From Alviniconcha marisindica (lineage: Eukaryota; Mollusca; Gastropoda; Provannidae): a DNA stretch of 64,000 bases. Shown in pieces: positions 12,295 to 37,539 of the stretch. The stretch lies in the NCBI GenBank assembly GCA_018857735.1, contig JABMCL010001542.1:65001-129000 (forward strand). Reading direction: 5' to 3'. The first letter of the stretch is position 1, and each line of letters starts with the position of its first letter. Below the pieces are notes generated by a model that saw only the letters and a program-made list of their open reading frames with translations, made no database searches and was not told the DNA's origin. A program made the position numbers and the translations under genes.

Positions 12295-12762
12295 CACTGA
12301 ATACAGTCTGAATGTCAGCATGAAGAGGGACAAGAACAAGAACAACCCTCTTATTTTTATGAATTTGAGATCAACAAGTATGAACGTAGTCTACATACAA
12401 GTGAATCTCCACACTACACTCAACAGTTCACTGACCCAACACACCTCAGAGCTCTCAAAAGAGCTAAACACATTCAGAGTTTGAGAGCTTATTCTGCCAT
12501 CCATTCTGAATTAATTATATCATGTTGTAAACACTTGTGGTTCGACCACAGTCTATATTTGAACCCCATCCCTCTTAAACACATCAATATATTTAAAAAA
12601 TGAACCTGCACCTACAGTGCTATAACATTTTCACAAACTTCATCCTCAACATAAATCCTGCAAAATGTGTGCAACACAGTCTCAGTGCTTGTTCCCCATC
12701 ACCTTTTTATACAGTGAAACGTATTAATCTGAAACAGAACGAGGCCCAGACAGCTCACTCAA

Positions 12763-12852
12763 TCAACACACAAGGGAGTTAATTAGCACTCGAAAGAAAG
12801 CTTGTGTGACATCTTTTGAGCACAAATGAACTCCCTTGTGTGTTGATTCAGT
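12763..12852. repeat. Hairpin-forming inverted repeat
   Basis: AATCAACACACAAGGGAGTT on the left is matched exactly by its reverse complement, AACTCCCTTGTGTGTTGATT, on the right, across a loop of about 50 bases. The left arm overlaps a GGAGTTAATTAGCACTC motif also present at 9942-9958, which suggests a dispersed element as the source. Confidence 0.7.
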
Positions 12853-12974
12853 CACACATAAAACCTAGGTGTACTCATCCTTCACAACTAATCTCTCTGT
12901 GGTATTCAAAATATGCGGTCTGTGTTGGATCTCTCACAATAGGCGAGATCTTTATGATAAAAATGTGTTAGGTT

Positions 12975-13440
12975 TTCTGTGACTGTCCCTCATGCTGACT
13001 AATGTCTTTGCTGCTTGCAATGTGTTTATGCAGTATAGATCTGTGATTGTCCCTCAAAATGACTACCATAATGTCTGTGCCATATGCAAAGTGTTTATGC
13101 ACTATCTGTAACCGTACTTGAAAATGATTAATGTCTTTGTTGTATGCAAAGTGTTCATTTACTATTTGTGATTATGCCTGAAAATGACAGTCTTTGTTAC
13201 ACACACATAATATGTGTACGTGTGTGTGTGTGCGCAGTGTTTATTTGTTATGTGTGATTGTCCCTCAAAATGCAAAGTGCATCTGCGCTATCTGTGACTG
13301 TCCCTCAAGATGATGAATGTCTTTGCAGCATGCAAAATGTTTATGTTTTGTCTGTAATTGTCCCTCAAAATAACCAACATCTTTGTCATATGCAAAGTGT
13401 TTATGCGTTGCTTGTGACCGTCCCTCAAAAGGACTAGAAA
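12975..13440. repeat. Minisatellite, period about 60-68 bases
   Basis: Seven or eight diverged tandem copies, each with GTCTTTG, a GCATATGCAAAGTGTTTATG-like segment, a short CTATCTGTGA stretch and TGTCCCTCAAAATGAC. Copies vary in length through small deletions, and a CA/TG tract interrupts one near 13200. Confidence 0.85.
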
Positions 13441-14636
13441 ACTGATGCCCTTACACTTACAGCAGGCAAAATGTGTTCTGAGTCAATATGCACACATCTG
13501 TCTGTCTCCTGTAATAAGTAAGGCCTCTACAGTATGTAGAATATGTTGTTGTGTCTTATATAATCACACTTCACAGTGTCTGATGTCTTTATGTCATGTA
13601 AAACATTATCTAGCTCATCCTGCCTCAAAATGAAAAAAAAAAAATGAAAAAAAAGAAGAAAGAAGACTTACATCTTTACATAACAGCATATTATAAATAT
13701 ATATATGTGTGCTATGTGTGTTTGTCCCGCAACTCTTTACTCTACAATTTACAAATTTTCTACAGTCTTTTCAAGACCATTTTGTTTCAGAACTGCGAGA
13801 ATAAATTAAGTTGAAAGTCAATAGATTACTTACTCATCTGCTCACCTTTAACTCACCATACATGACACATGTACATCCTCGACATCACAGTCCAGATGCT
13901 CACATATCACCATTTCATGATTATAATTTTGCTTCACCTGAAGCGTGTGAAGCTGTCTAACTAGTTACTCGCAAGGCCACAGAATCATTAGCTTTTCAGC
14001 TTGATGGAGAAGTAAAAATTGACAGAATTTTGAAGACCTTGGTTAAATTACTATACTGATTTTCTGCAGACTTTCAAGACCTTGATGATGGCAGATAATT
14101 GTTCCCAAACTGTCAAAGACCACAGGAACCCCTGATTATGTAGTATGCAACCTTACCCCCATTTGTTCCCTTATTACATCTACAGCATTATAGTTTTATG
14201 TTGAACATCACCTGTACAGCAGCACACTAACTCCACACTGCTGGCTTCTCTCACACAGGTCCACACTTCATGTGCCTTGTTAACCAACCGCTCACTTTTA
14301 GCCAGACAGCTCTGCCCACTTAGACAAATGGAGTAAACAACATGTGTTTAAACTCCCACTTCAAACAGTGCAGACCCAAAGTGCTGAAATCATCATTTTC
14401 AGAAACAGCACAGGCACATGCTTTGTTTACATTATAATGGTAACTGGACAGCCCACGCACTTGTTTAAGGATGTGTGCTAGTATGCAGGAGCTGACTGGC
14501 TAAAACTCCTCTGTCAGTCTGAGGGAAACGAGAGGTCAATTTTGTCATGTTGATAGGTCAGATATGCATAAATGTACATGTGCGTGTCTGATTATGTCAC
14601 AACAATTCTCAGTCAAGTACTCTTGTTTGTGCTGAA

Positions 14637-15420
14637 TCAGGACCCATCCTTCTCGTGCATGAAATAAGTGATGTAGATAAAGTAGATGGTTGGTATCAAA
14701 ATGGCTACAGACACAGCAGCAAGCACGATGACCCACCACCGGATGCCACAGTCCGCTCCGTTCACGCCCCTCTTGCCTTGCAGAGGGTAAATACTCTTGT
14801 TGGTCAGCATGGAAATCACCTCATCAAGGGACTCCTGCTCTGTGATCGTGGACTGCCGCAACTTGGACAGGTCTTTGTCCATTTTCCTCAAGAATCTGTC
14901 GGCCTCCCGCCCTTGCTTGGAGAAATTGTCACGTATACTGACTGTACGCATGACACGCAGCTGTGTTTCTGGGTCGCTGAAGTCAACGTCAGAACACACT
15001 GCATCAGAGGGAATGTCGGAATCGGAGGGTAAGGCGGCTCCGTTACGGAGACTGTGCTTGCCTGCTTCACTCTGTTCCTGTTTTGCCAACTCTGAGAGGT
15101 AGCCATGGCGACGCATTGGTACTTTTAGGACACGGAGTGCAAAGAAATCCTGGTCCTTGATCAGCTTGTTGATCCTCTTTAACTCAGACACCTGAAGAAC
15201 AAAAATGGTAAATGCTCAGTTGATTCACATTCAAAAGACAGAAATACGACTTGCACTATTTTATTGCAAACTCTCTTGAAGCCTCAGTTACCTCCACTGA
15301 ATAAGTATTAAAGTTACTTCATAATAATAAAACTAGAAGTCATTTCTATAGCATGGCATCTCACAAAGGCAAGGATGAGCACACAACTTAACTCTACACA
15401 ATCAACAAAATGTATACTGC

Positions 15421-15493
<73 letters not shown>

Positions 15494-18400
15494 TGTATTC
15501 CTTACATGCCACACACATAACAGCACATTATATAATATATATATAAAAAAGAAGAAGAGTATTATAGTTTTGCTTGTTTATTTGTTTGCTGTCCCAGCTT
15601 TTAAATGCATTGTTCCCAACTGGATCATCCCAGCACTCCTACAGCTGTGCCAAGCCATCCCCAAGCCTACAGGGGAAGACGTCACATCACTGGTTAGGCG
15701 ACCATCCAAGGGAGATGCTGCATTGGTGCCAAGTCACTTCAGTGGAGTTCAGTGAGGCCTGTTCTGATTCAGCATGCCTGCACGTCACCCCCTCCTATGC
15801 CCCATGCCAAAGACAAGGTTAAGAAAAGCTGCACGGCCAGACTGAGTCAGTGAGTGAGAATCCCCTCCTCCAGAGAGCAGATTTGCCACCATCTATCTCC
15901 ATCAGTGGCCCCCTGTAGATTCTCTGATGTTGAATACTTTGATCAGAACTGCACCCCCCCCCTCCACCCCCCTGCACTTCCCCCTAACAAGCAGAAACAC
16001 TGGAGACAGGTCATCACAAGTGAGAGATGTGTGTGCACGAGTGTGCGCATGTGCAGATGTGTATGCATGAGTGCATGTATGTTGTCTGTGTCTTTACCGG
16101 CGTGTTTCTCAGTGCACAAGTTTTTTAGTTTTTTTTGGGGGGGGGGGGTTCTCATCAACATGCCATAAACCAACCACCCTAAGCCAGCCAGGGCTGAAAA
16201 CTCCCTTGTCTCTGAAGGGATTAAACTTCACAAGCAACCTTCTCACCCATATATATATATATATATAATATATATATGCAAACACTAAACATAAATGTGT
16301 GTCTGTGCGTGTGTGTGTGATATAGGGGAGAGTGAGGGACAGGGAGAATGAGGGACAGTGTGAGATATATGTAATGTATTAGTTAATTAAGTTCTGTATT
16401 GACTATTCTTGTGATGTTTCATGTATAGCACTTTTAGCTTCATACATGCATACTCACAGAGGGATTCAGTGCATTAAAAATGCATTTATTATCAACCACT
16501 CAGGCCCAGCACCTGGTGCATGTAGGCTAATTGTCATTTTTGTAAACAACTCTGTGCTTTTTGCCACACGTACCATTTCCAGTGTTATGCCCTATGGCCC
16601 AGGTCAGAAGTGCAGAAAGCTGATGGCTATTTTGTTGTATCATCATTATTATTTTGTTGTAACATCATTATTGTGTGCACATTTTTATTTTTTAAATCAG
16701 GTGGTAATACCTTTACACTACAAGCACAACTCACCTCTAGACTACCCCCACTGTCTTGAAAACACACACACAGAGACACACACAAACCTAGACACACATA
16801 CCCACACACACATACATCCCTACACACCTAGACACACATACCCCCACACACAGACACACAGTCCCATAAATGTTATGGGGCTTTTACAAAACTACTTTAG
16901 TGTACCACGTATGACCTCTGATATCATACAAAAACATAAAGTGTGCATATATATAATATATTATGTAGACATGTGCACAATTATTCCCCTGAGTCCCATG
17001 TTTGTGCTTGGCTCATTTCATAGCAAGCTGTCACAAAGCAAACAGCTGTCTGCACTGGATCACACACCCACATTTTGCTCCTAAAGCCAGGGGCATAAAT
17101 GATTATTAACTTGTAGTTGTACAGCAGCCCACACAATCCTGTTTTTAATGTATCTGAAAATGGAGCTATAAAAACAGAAACTGTTTAGAAAACTGATGAT
17201 AGCTATGCATCTCATAAAACCATACCCAATTTTTCATTACTCTCAGATAGAGGCTGCTAAAAAAAGAAAAGAAAAAAAAGTCTATTTTTATATCACATCA
17301 ATATTCTCCTTGTTGGAGCTGCTGTGTTTGTTTCACATAATTATAGTTGTTCTACTCTTTTTCCTGTTCATAACAGTTAACATGATTCATATTTGGGGCG
17401 GGCTTCTTTGTCTCTTTAAAAAAAATTAATCTATACACAAAATAAAGCCTCTTGAGTCATATGAAATGTGAAACTAAAGGACTCACACACACTTGAATAA
17501 TTTATGAATACTGTTAATTATGTTATAATACCCTTTGACTATCAATGTCAAAGGGTATTATAACATATTAACAGTATGTAGTGCTGTGGGCTCATAATTG
17601 TTTGCGGGGTATAGTGCTTTATAAGAGTTATTATTATTAAAGTTGGCAGCAATTTATTGCGCATTGATACCCCCAAAACCTGCTGGTACTGAAAAGGTCT
17701 ACATGTATGGGAGTGGCATTCCCTGATGCATCTATCTGATCTACTGTATAACTTACACACAGTGATTGTGCTAGACATATTTCATACTGGTGTGACATCT
17801 GTAAAATGGTAAAAGTGGTTCACAGAAATCAGTCAAACAATCTCTATAACCGGTCAGATACACGCCATCCATACTACTTGTCTACTAGAGCTCTACTAGC
17901 AACCACCCTGCTCCCGTCTCTGTCTAGAATATGCATAACATGGCATACACAGTCTCGCTGCGCTGTTGTTTTTTGAAGAGGTGGGGGATGGGGGAAACTG
18001 AGGACACATCAAACAAAACAACAGCAGGTATTTCTGACTGATTGCTGATTCCTTTCCCAGCATTAAATGCTGAACTCAACTGATAAAATACTGGACATTA
18101 CACTTTACAGGTCAACATGAACCCTGATACATTTTTCTATAAGGCTGCAAGGCATAGGTCAGATGGTAATTAGGTATCTCTGGGGTTTGCACTTCAGCTG
18201 AGCTCCCTCAGTTCCTGTGTTCTACTTCTAGCTTGAATCTGAACTCCTCAGTAGTCTTGGCTCATTTTATCCTCACCACTCCAGGCAGTCTTTTACAGCA
18301 TTCTTCCAGGTGTTTGTGTCAGCATTATTGCAAAGCGAGGTCACACTTGCCTAAGACATCTGATGTGCAGGTGAGGTTGTCTAGCTAAAGGCAAGCTAAC

Positions 18401-18905
18401 ATCCTAAGGTTGTACCTGAACGATAATTTTACATGATTCAAACTCTACAAAGCTTCATATTATTATTAATTACTTTACTAGTAAAACAGCAAGCAAAATT
18501 TCAATATTATTATTGTATTAACCGATCTATGACTGTCAAGCAGCTGTGGCCTATTTAACTGAAATACACACAACATAGGCATAAATGAATTAATCTGGAT
18601 CTTACCGGACAAGAATACTTGAGGGACAAGCTTTGCAGAGTTTCGCCTTCGTTAATCTCCTTCTCGTAAAACACCTCATCGTCTTCATCACCCAGACGCG
18701 AGTGACCCCCATTTTGGCCCCGTCTTGCTCGGATTTCAGGCATCTCAAACTCCACATTTTCGTTGCTGTCGTCTTCCGCAAGATCGCTGTCTCCAAATAC
18801 GTAGACCCGTGCCGCCTTGACATTCTGGACTTGGCCCTTGCGATCTGTGAGAGTATGAGAGTGGATCTCTCTTCCTCTGGAGGAGGGGCGACTGTGACCG
18901 CTCAT
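14637..18905 (-). CDS. LYSMD3: LysM and putative peptidoglycan-binding domain protein, LYSMD3/LYSMD4 type
   Basis: Two coding exons on the minus strand, 18905-18606 (100 codons) and 15191-14637 (184 codons plus stop), give 284 residues. Donor CCG|GTAAG and acceptor TTCTTCAG|GTG join in phase 0. The protein has an acidic N-terminus with the YVFGDSDLAEDD motif. A single LysM domain at about 80-125 runs from YEKEINEGETLQSLSLKYSC through SELKRINKLIKDQDFFALRV and is split by the intron. A Ser/Asp-rich linker follows, then a juxtamembrane NGADCGIRWW motif, one transmembrane helix (VIVLAAVSVAILIPTIYFIY, about 254-273) and a tail of about ten residues. Human LYSMD3 has the same order but a longer C-terminal tail. 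It is reported as a single-pass Golgi or surface protein, and binding to chitin or peptidoglycan is proposed. LYSMD3 is preferred over LYSMD4 because POLR3G is the neighbour. Confidence 0.88.
15424..15493. repeat. (TA)n microsatellite
   Basis: About 35 uninterrupted TA units in the LYSMD3-like intron, close to the acceptor of exon 2 (about 230 bases). A similar tract lies at 33898-33950 in RIOK2 intron 1. Confidence 0.95.
17508..17577. repeat. Near-perfect 31-base-arm hairpin
   Basis: The left arm ends TATAATACCCTTTGAC and the right arm begins GTCAAAGGGTATTATA, separated by the 7-base loop TATCAAT. The arms extend outwards to ATACTGTTAAT / ATTAACAGTAT with a single-base offset. It lies in the LYSMD3-like intron. 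It could be a very short foldback element or a small-RNA precursor. The sequence alone cannot decide. Confidence 0.7.
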
Positions 18906-21119
<2,214 letters not shown>

Positions 21120-22042
21120 TCACATCGTGACTTCACAAGTTGTCTTCTTTCTTCATTTTTGCACCAGAAAAAGAAGTGATTTTGTAACTGAACGTCATTT
21201 ATCAAGAATTTTCTCATAAAAGACTGTTGGAAGTAAAACTGTGAAATAAGGTATGAATGATAATTTATAATGTGTATAAAAAAAAGTTCCATGTAAGAAT
21301 ATGCTTCAAGTACACAACCCAGAGGTTTGAGAGAAAAAAGCGTACATTGTTAAACATGCACACCAAAAGAAGCACAGTGAGTTAAGCAAGCATACACACA
21401 CACAGAGTGTAAAGACAAGATGGGAGGAGAATTACAAGCTACAATGAAAATTAGTGGATACTTTTGTAATATATGTGTGTATGTATTATGTATATATATA
21501 TATATATATGCATCATCCAGAAAAAATGGCTGCAAAAGTAGAGTGCAATGATGAGAAATTATTTTGTGGTGTGTTCCCTTGAACAGGGTTTGTATTATAT
21601 ATATGTTACAATACATATATGTGTATAAGTCTATAACATGCTTATTTTGGGAGCTTTAGGAAGTAAATGGGTAGCTGGACACTTTTCCAACACAAGAACA
21701 CCAGAGAGCAAGTTATTAAATCAATGATTCAGAACAATTTACTTTTAATAATGTGAAGTGAATGTACATTGTACTAGTACTACTAGTAAATGAAACTCTG
21801 TGAATTACATTGTGATGTTTGTTGTTTGTTGTTTGACCTTTTGGCACAAAACATGGTAGCCTACAGCCGTAAGCTTTAAATGGTATATAATATATGGTAT
21901 ACCATATATATGTGAATCTGTATGATTCTTTTTCCCCTTTTGTCAGATCAGATTTGTTTGTTGACTTGCATAAAAAAAAAAAAGAGTATGTAATGACCAG
22001 TGCGTGGCTATGAAAAAACTTCACACTTGCAGATCTTTTGGA

Positions 22043-22048
22043 AATAAA
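22043..22048 (+). terminator. Candidate poly(A) signal of C18orf32
   Basis: AATAAA lies about 920 bases past the stop codon. A TTAA-flanked transposon begins only 21 bases downstream, within the usual cleavage distance. A second plus-strand AATAAA at 24487-24492, beyond the transposon, is an alternative end. Confidence 0.35.
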
Positions 22049-22068
22049 AAGTCCAGCTTTGCATGCCT

Positions 22069-23553
22069 TTAAGGGGAGACTGGCCAGTCAAATTTGGTCC
22101 CAAAATGTTCCATAACTTGTTTTTATTTTTTTCCAGGTTTAGGTTCCTAAACATGCCTACTTTTCATCAAAGTCAATATTTTTATGATATATGTTTGATT
22201 TTTATGCAAATGAAAACATTCTTTGAACCTTAGTGTGTTTGTTTTTCTCCAGTGACCGATCATTTCACTGAAAAACACTCCATTTCATCCCTTGGTTACG
22301 GGGACTTTCTACCCAAAACTCAGCACATGTCGCCTATCAAAATATTCAGTAGCTTCTGATCTTCAAAATGACGTCATGACCCAGTGGGAACTTCCATTGA
22401 TGAAGGCACAAAGGGTTTGAAAAGGCGGGAAGGGTATTCCAACGGAAACTTCCTAATTTGGATTGAGTCGTTTCTCATTGGTCGGATTTCCGAGAGTGAC
22501 CTCATTATATAGTCATTGGTGCTACTGCGCATGCGTAGTTCGCAAATGAGGGTTCACGGACATTCCCAAACAAGCTACTTCCTGTCAAACTAGCCACTTC
22601 CTGTTTGTTGCAGACAACAAATCGAATATACGTTTGCAAAAACTGATTTCTGTGTGATAATTATGCCTTCAAAGAAGCGTAAGACTATTGCTGAAGCAAG
22701 TGTTGGTAAATCCACCAGGAAAAGGAAGCAGCTTATGCAAGGACTGGCCGATAAAAGAACGAAGGCTAAGGAAAGTAGTTCGACAACTGGCGAAGCTGTC
22801 GAGCATTTTGCTACAGCTGATCGACCAGCACATTCTAGTGCTTCGGTGATGGTTTCCAACGACTCTCATCGAGAGAATGATCATCAGCAGTTGATCATTG
22901 CAAGTTTACTTTCATTCAAACATTACACAAACCCATGGACCCTAGAAACAAGTTTTATTGCATTTTTCTTTATTGTACCAACGCTTTTCAGAGGGCAAAT
23001 CTTTATTCACGTTTTTCTCATTTCGCTGTTTATTGGCTATGGTGATGTCGGGAGGAACACGATATCTCCGCCAAACCTGAAGCTATTACAATAAACAAAA
23101 ATTGTCTGTGGAGGGAACTGAATGCTCTATGCTTTTATTTGAGGATTTTTTATTCTATGGCATAATAAATTTGTAAGATGGTTTTGAAAATTAAATTCTT
23201 ATGTGTCACCCTAAATTTTTATGGTAACCTCAGTCGGTGGCCCATATTTTTGGATCAACAATGTTTACAAGAAAAATGGTAAATAGATTCACAGAATACA
23301 ACCCACAGATCACAATAAAAGAATAAAATGTAATGAAAGTGATGTTAATGTTGAGATATTGTATTCCTAGTGGGGGTGATATTTTACTGAATTTCACACA
23401 TACCATGGATTTTTTTGCAGAATGGAAAGCTGCAGATAGTGAAAACAACTTTTTATACCATTTATTCTGATTTTTGTATTATAATAATGAATTTAAAATG
23501 CATAACAACTTTAAACAAACAAAAAGTAAAAGAACTGGCCAGTCTCCCCTTAA
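22069..23553. mobile_element. TTAA-flanked DNA element, 1.48 kb, internally deleted
   Basis: The left border TTAAGGGGAGACTGGCCAGT and the right border read on minus, TTAAGGGGAGACTGGCCAGT, are exact 20-base inverted repeats including TTAA at both edges, consistent with piggyBac-type insertion. Inside, 22240-22660 looks like a promoter, with an NRF1-like TGCGCATGCG at 22528. An ATG at 22663 then opens a basic frame, MPSKKRKTIAEASVGKSTRK, that runs to 23094. Its first 75 or so residues look like the start of a larger protein; the rest is hydrophobic and unlike a transposase. I read it as a deletion derivative that kept the 5' end of its gene. Confidence 0.7.
22663..23094 (+). pseudogene. Truncated element-encoded frame with basic N-terminus
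   Basis: A 143-residue frame from the ATG at 22663 (an in-frame ATG at 22654 is also possible). Residues 1-30 are rich in Lys and Arg (SKKRKT, STRKRKQ), which suggests a nuclear localisation segment. Residues 30-75 are Ser/Ala-rich and polar. From about residue 85 the composition changes to hydrophobic (FIAFFFIVPTLF), which fits read-through into non-coding DNA after a deletion. No catalytic motif is visible and the family is not recognised. Confidence 0.4.
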
Positions 23554-24642
23554 TTCTACTTCGAGGTAATTATGCAATGTGATCCACTGAAAATAACTGG
23601 TTCATAGCATCCAGTACAAGGTCTTTCAGGCTTTGTATGTTTGTGTAATTGTACCCACTGTTGTGCTCTAAACTTTGTGCTATTGTCATCTGTGAAGAGA
23701 ATAGCAACTGATAAGGCTGAAAAGGAAGAGCTGCGCAAGATATCTAAAGGAACAATAGGGCTTTGAAATGTAAGATTGTCACAATTAGCTGCTTATAACT
23801 GAGGTGGGTTTTTCTTTTTTATTGCATGCTTGTGTCAGTTACACCTTGCATGCAGCCCACACCTTACAGAAATGTGTTATCACTATTGCTCAAACATTTG
23901 CGTTATGTGAACCCAATGTGTCCCATCAAGTGTCCGTTTATAGACCACGAGGTATGTGTATTCCTGGGCAAGTTTTGCATCTTATCCAGCTGACTTCAGA
24001 CATTTAAAATGAGTATGATCATAAACATAAGGTTTTAAGTAATTTGCTTGTTCATTTAAAAGAGAAAATTGACACATTTTGTGACTTGGCAGAAGCCATA
24101 AGATGGTTAAATAATTTTCTGTTTCTAAGCTGGTCTCTGAAATTTTGCGTGATGATAATCTCCAATACACATCAATGCTCAGTTAAGGAGTTTGAGCAGG
24201 AACAAAAAAGAAAAAGGGGAATGTTTTCTGTATTGAATGCCATTTGTCATAATATTTTCTGTTCTTGTACATTGTTAGTGAGATTTTTTGTTGATTTGAT
24301 TATGGTGATAATGTCTGAATTGAAGAATGAAATTGTACAGTGCGTCACGTGTGTGGTAAATGCAGAATGTTTGTTTACATGTACTATGGTGGTAGTGATT
24401 AAATGTAAAAATATATATTCCAGTGACTGGTTTTGCACTGATTACCTAGTAATTGGATGTTTTGAATCACTTCATTTTAACTGATGAATAAAGTTTCCAA
24501 TCAACGTTACTGTTTCATTTTTTGCTTTAAAAAATAAAAATCAGACTTGCTAGGTATTGACTATTCTTCCTTAGTTCTCTAAGTACAGAATGAGAGAGGT
24601 TACAATAGATTAGAAAAAGAACACTTATGCAAGATAAAACTT

Positions 24643-24648
24643 TTTATT
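24643..24648 (-). terminator. Candidate poly(A) signal of RIOK2
   Basis: Minus-strand AATAAA, about 1.36 kb past the RIOK2 stop; another lies at 24971-24976. Together with the plus-strand AATAAA at 24487-24492 it would place the tails of C18orf32 and RIOK2 within about 160 bases. No transcript evidence is available. Confidence 0.3.
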
Positions 24649-26003
24649 TAAAATCCATGCAGCCATTTTTGGAAAAGCATAATTTTTCAGTTTGTGTATA
24701 AATACAGTGTGTGTATATGCATGCCTGTGTGTGTGCAGGGTTAAGGAAGCAGTAGAGTACGCAGGGTTAACATATTGGACAGCAGTCCGAGTAGTCATGT
24801 AGTGAGCACGTAATTTATACATTACATGTGCCATGTGTGATCAGAGGGCCCATTTAGTGTCATTCTTTGAGTGTAGTCAGTAATTTTAATATCCCGTCAA
24901 CCGCACAGGGTCATGTCAGGACAAAGTCTGAGGTAATGCATCTGCTATGTGTATATTAAATTTAAAATATTTTATTTCGGTTTCAAAGACAAATGCATGG
25001 ACATTTTTTATGCCTCATCTGAGATGTGCCTGTCAGTAGGTAAACTTACCCCCCCCGCCGATTCCTGTTCAAACATGACTATATATGCACAACATATTTA
25101 TGCCCACTGACAGACACAGAGATGCACACAACCAGAAGAGCTGTACATGTATTATTAGAAAAATCACAATAATAAACAGGATCTGCAGATTAGAACTGGA
25201 ATGCTTGCCCAGCAAGCTTCTCGCTCATAAGAACACTCTCTTCCCTTTGGGTTTATATTCTGTATGTACTATTCCACATGTACATCAACCAAGTCTGGGG
25301 GCGCTGAAATTATTTCAGTGCACATCTGTACATGCCATGATCGTTTATCACAAATCTGACACAAAATTCTTGGACAGAGGGGAAAAACGTCTGGTGCTCC
25401 GTAAAGCCACATCCTAACTTGCAATCACTGTGAACGTGGACTCAAGAATGCAAACTGTACACAGACAGAACCGCTTTTCAAAATGCCAACAGTACATGAA
25501 CAGAACAGCTTTGACTCTGAACTTTGATGCCTCAATATGTCTATGGTGTAACAGCGCAAGACAATGTCATGTGTTGAACAAATAAGAATTTGTTCATACT
25601 TCCCATCAGCATTATTAATGCAAGTAACTTGTTTACCCGACATATTTCCATGAAGAGGTCCAATGTATTTACTAGTACTATCAGTACAATGTGTATTAGT
25701 ACAACAAACATGTGTGTTGATTGGTTTCTACAGGTGGATCATTTCTTTTCCCTCTCTCTATATGTATGTGGTTCTTTTAAATGCTGGTCAGAACTGCACC
25801 CCCTACCCCTCACAAAAAAGCCATCAAAGCAATAGCAAAACATACTTGCGCTCAGAAACACTGTTGTTTTCATGCTATACAATCTGTCCGGATAAAAAGC
25901 ATTGCTGGTTGGACTGACCTAGACTAAATTCCATTGTGGCATGGACTGCAAGATTTTCTGGCCTATCACCCACCTGTATGAGCTAGTGACTGCCTGGCAC
26001 ACA

Positions 26004-37539
<11,536 letters not shown>

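Larger units (their letters stand above)
4668..14636. other. Gene-free interval between convergent POLR3G and LYSMD3-like genes
   Basis: No conserved coding exon was recognised on either strand in these 10 kb. They hold the 3' UTR of POLR3G (no clear AATAAA immediately downstream), two TTAA-flanked inverted-repeat elements, a hAT-like element, one SINE, a 60-70-base minisatellite, a large hairpin and many dinucleotide tracts, listed separately. Several minus-strand AATAAA hexamers (for example at 13240-13245, 11242-11247 and 9915-9920) are candidate ends of the LYSMD3-like transcript. AT-rich stretches at 9470-10130 and 10980-11940 show nothing else. Confidence 0.7.
15191..18605 (-). other. 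LYSMD3-like intron with low-complexity islands
   Basis: The single 3.4-kb intron holds a long TA tract (15424-15493), GT/CA-rich patches (16020-16080, 16750-16860), C- and G-homopolymers (15954-15972, 16138-16149), a TA tract at 16246-16277 and a near-perfect hairpin at 17508-17577. A stretch at 15600-15950 is more GC-rich and non-repetitive. It looks like an old dispersed repeat, and no domain was recognised in it. Confidence 0.6.

Noticed and set aside
15600..15950. Possible gene fragment in the LYSMD3-like intron
   Set aside because: More GC-rich than its surroundings, but no frame gives recognisable protein and no splice sites fit. Left as a probable dispersed repeat.
22663..23094. A novel cellular gene for a basic protein
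   Set aside because: It sits wholly inside an element with exact TTAA-bordered inverted ends and changes composition midway. It is better explained as a truncated element gene.
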